From NCBI GenBank assembly GCA_044433285.1, contig JAWXTU010000057.1, positions 1 to 14,935 on the forward strand: DNA of 14,935 nt, in the 5' to 3' direction. Below the pieces are notes generated by a model that did no database searches, was not told the origin of the DNA, and saw nothing but the letters and a program-made list of their open reading frames with translations. Positions 14,688-14,935 of this stretch are shown in pieces. The stretch is from Aphodosoma sp044433285 (GTDB taxonomy: Bacteria; Bacteroidota; Bacteroidia; Bacteroidales; Paludibacteraceae). The translations under genes were made by a program, and so were the position numbers. The stretch's first letter is position 1. Each line of letters starts with the position of its first letter.

Positions 14688-14736
14688 AACCCTCAACACT
14701 CAATTAGATGCATTCTAATGATGTTGAGGGTTTTTT
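14688..14736 (+). terminator. Intrinsic terminator of the pdxB-rubredoxin operon
   Basis: An 11-bp perfect stem AACCCTCAACA (14688-14698) with TGTTGAGGGTT (14722-14732) is followed by a T-run. The loop holds an inner 6-bp hairpin, ATTAGA (14703-14708) with TCTAAT (14714-14719). It begins 16 nt after the rubredoxin stop. Confidence 0.9.
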
Positions 14737-14879
14737 ATGTCTTATTATAGAGATGCAATCATCTAATCGTCTTAGTGCGCACGAAACGCGGAATAGAGCA
14801 TCTATTATTTTTGCATAATTAGGGTTTACTGAAAAATCATCAAAAGTACTGATATTTAGTGAATTATTTAGCTAAAACA

Positions 14880-14911
14880 TTTGGTCAAGTGCAAAAAAAT
14901 GACTATCTTTG
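14880..14911 (+). promoter_or_regulatory. Rightward promoter at the window edge
   Basis: TTTG (14880-14883), 20 nt, TATCTTTG (14904-14911): a full -33/-7 match. It should transcribe a gene beginning at or beyond the right edge; an ATG lies at 14932-14934, too close to the edge to judge. The rest of 14737-14879 shows no gene. Confidence 0.7.
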
Positions 14912-14931
14912 TACCATAAAACCTTGCACTT
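14887..14931 (+). promoter_or_regulatory. Inverted repeat spanning the edge promoter
   Basis: AAGTGCAA (14887-14894) and TTGCACTT (14924-14931) are perfect inverse complements flanking the -7 element and the predicted start. Because the left arm lies upstream of the start, it cannot form an RNA hairpin in the main transcript, so a protein operator is the likelier reading. Confidence 0.4.
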
Positions 14932-14935
14932 ATGA

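Overview
The window looks like a chromosomal segment of a low-GC member of Bacteroidota, most likely Bacteroidales. The evidence is the Bacteroidota-type promoters (TTTG, 19-20 nt, TAnnTTTG), the tmRNA tag GENNYALAA, and the gene neighbourhoods (zapA-rny; pdxB, AAA+ regulator, lptE, secG). I cannot name the genus. Most of it is housekeeping DNA; the left end is a decayed accessory patch.

Layout. Positions 1-700: the first 18 codons of a leftward gene (possibly a transposase), its promoter, a divergent promoter, a 59-codon antitoxin-like gene, and an overlapping PIN-domain toxin reduced to its two ends by an internal deletion. Positions 712-4756 (minus): a small membrane protein followed by a SWIM/SNF2 helicase. 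Positions 4757-4990: no gene, but three inverted repeats. Positions 4991-7794 (minus): one unit with a clear promoter, coding for a small coiled-coil protein, ZapA, a candidate 6S RNA, RNase Y and, only 9 nt beyond the rny stop, tmRNA. Positions 7795-9120 (plus): malate dehydrogenase, with its own promoter, an unusual leader of about 210 nt and a strong terminator. Positions 9123-14736 (plus): a probable seven-gene operon (pdxB, sigma-54-type AAA+ regulator, lptE, TPR-like protein, secG, flavodiiron protein, rubredoxin) between one good promoter and one good terminator. Positions 14737-14935: intergenic DNA ending in another good promoter that carries an inverted repeat.

How the genes may work together. 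The minus-strand unit groups division (ZapA and its coiled-coil neighbour) with RNA metabolism (RNase Y, 6S candidate, tmRNA). The plus-strand operon joins PLP synthesis, envelope and secretion functions (LptE, SecG) and an O2/NO-reducing flavodiiron-rubredoxin pair, as expected for an anaerobe that meets oxygen or NO.

The least explained feature is a short stem-loop of related sequence (GGGGAGTT-type left arm, AACTCCCC-type right arm) that recurs in intergenic gaps, usually 13-25 nt before a start codon: before rny, pdxB, the AAA+ regulator and lptE, and after mdh. Degenerate forms occur in the mdh leader and before rubredoxin. I do not recognise this family.
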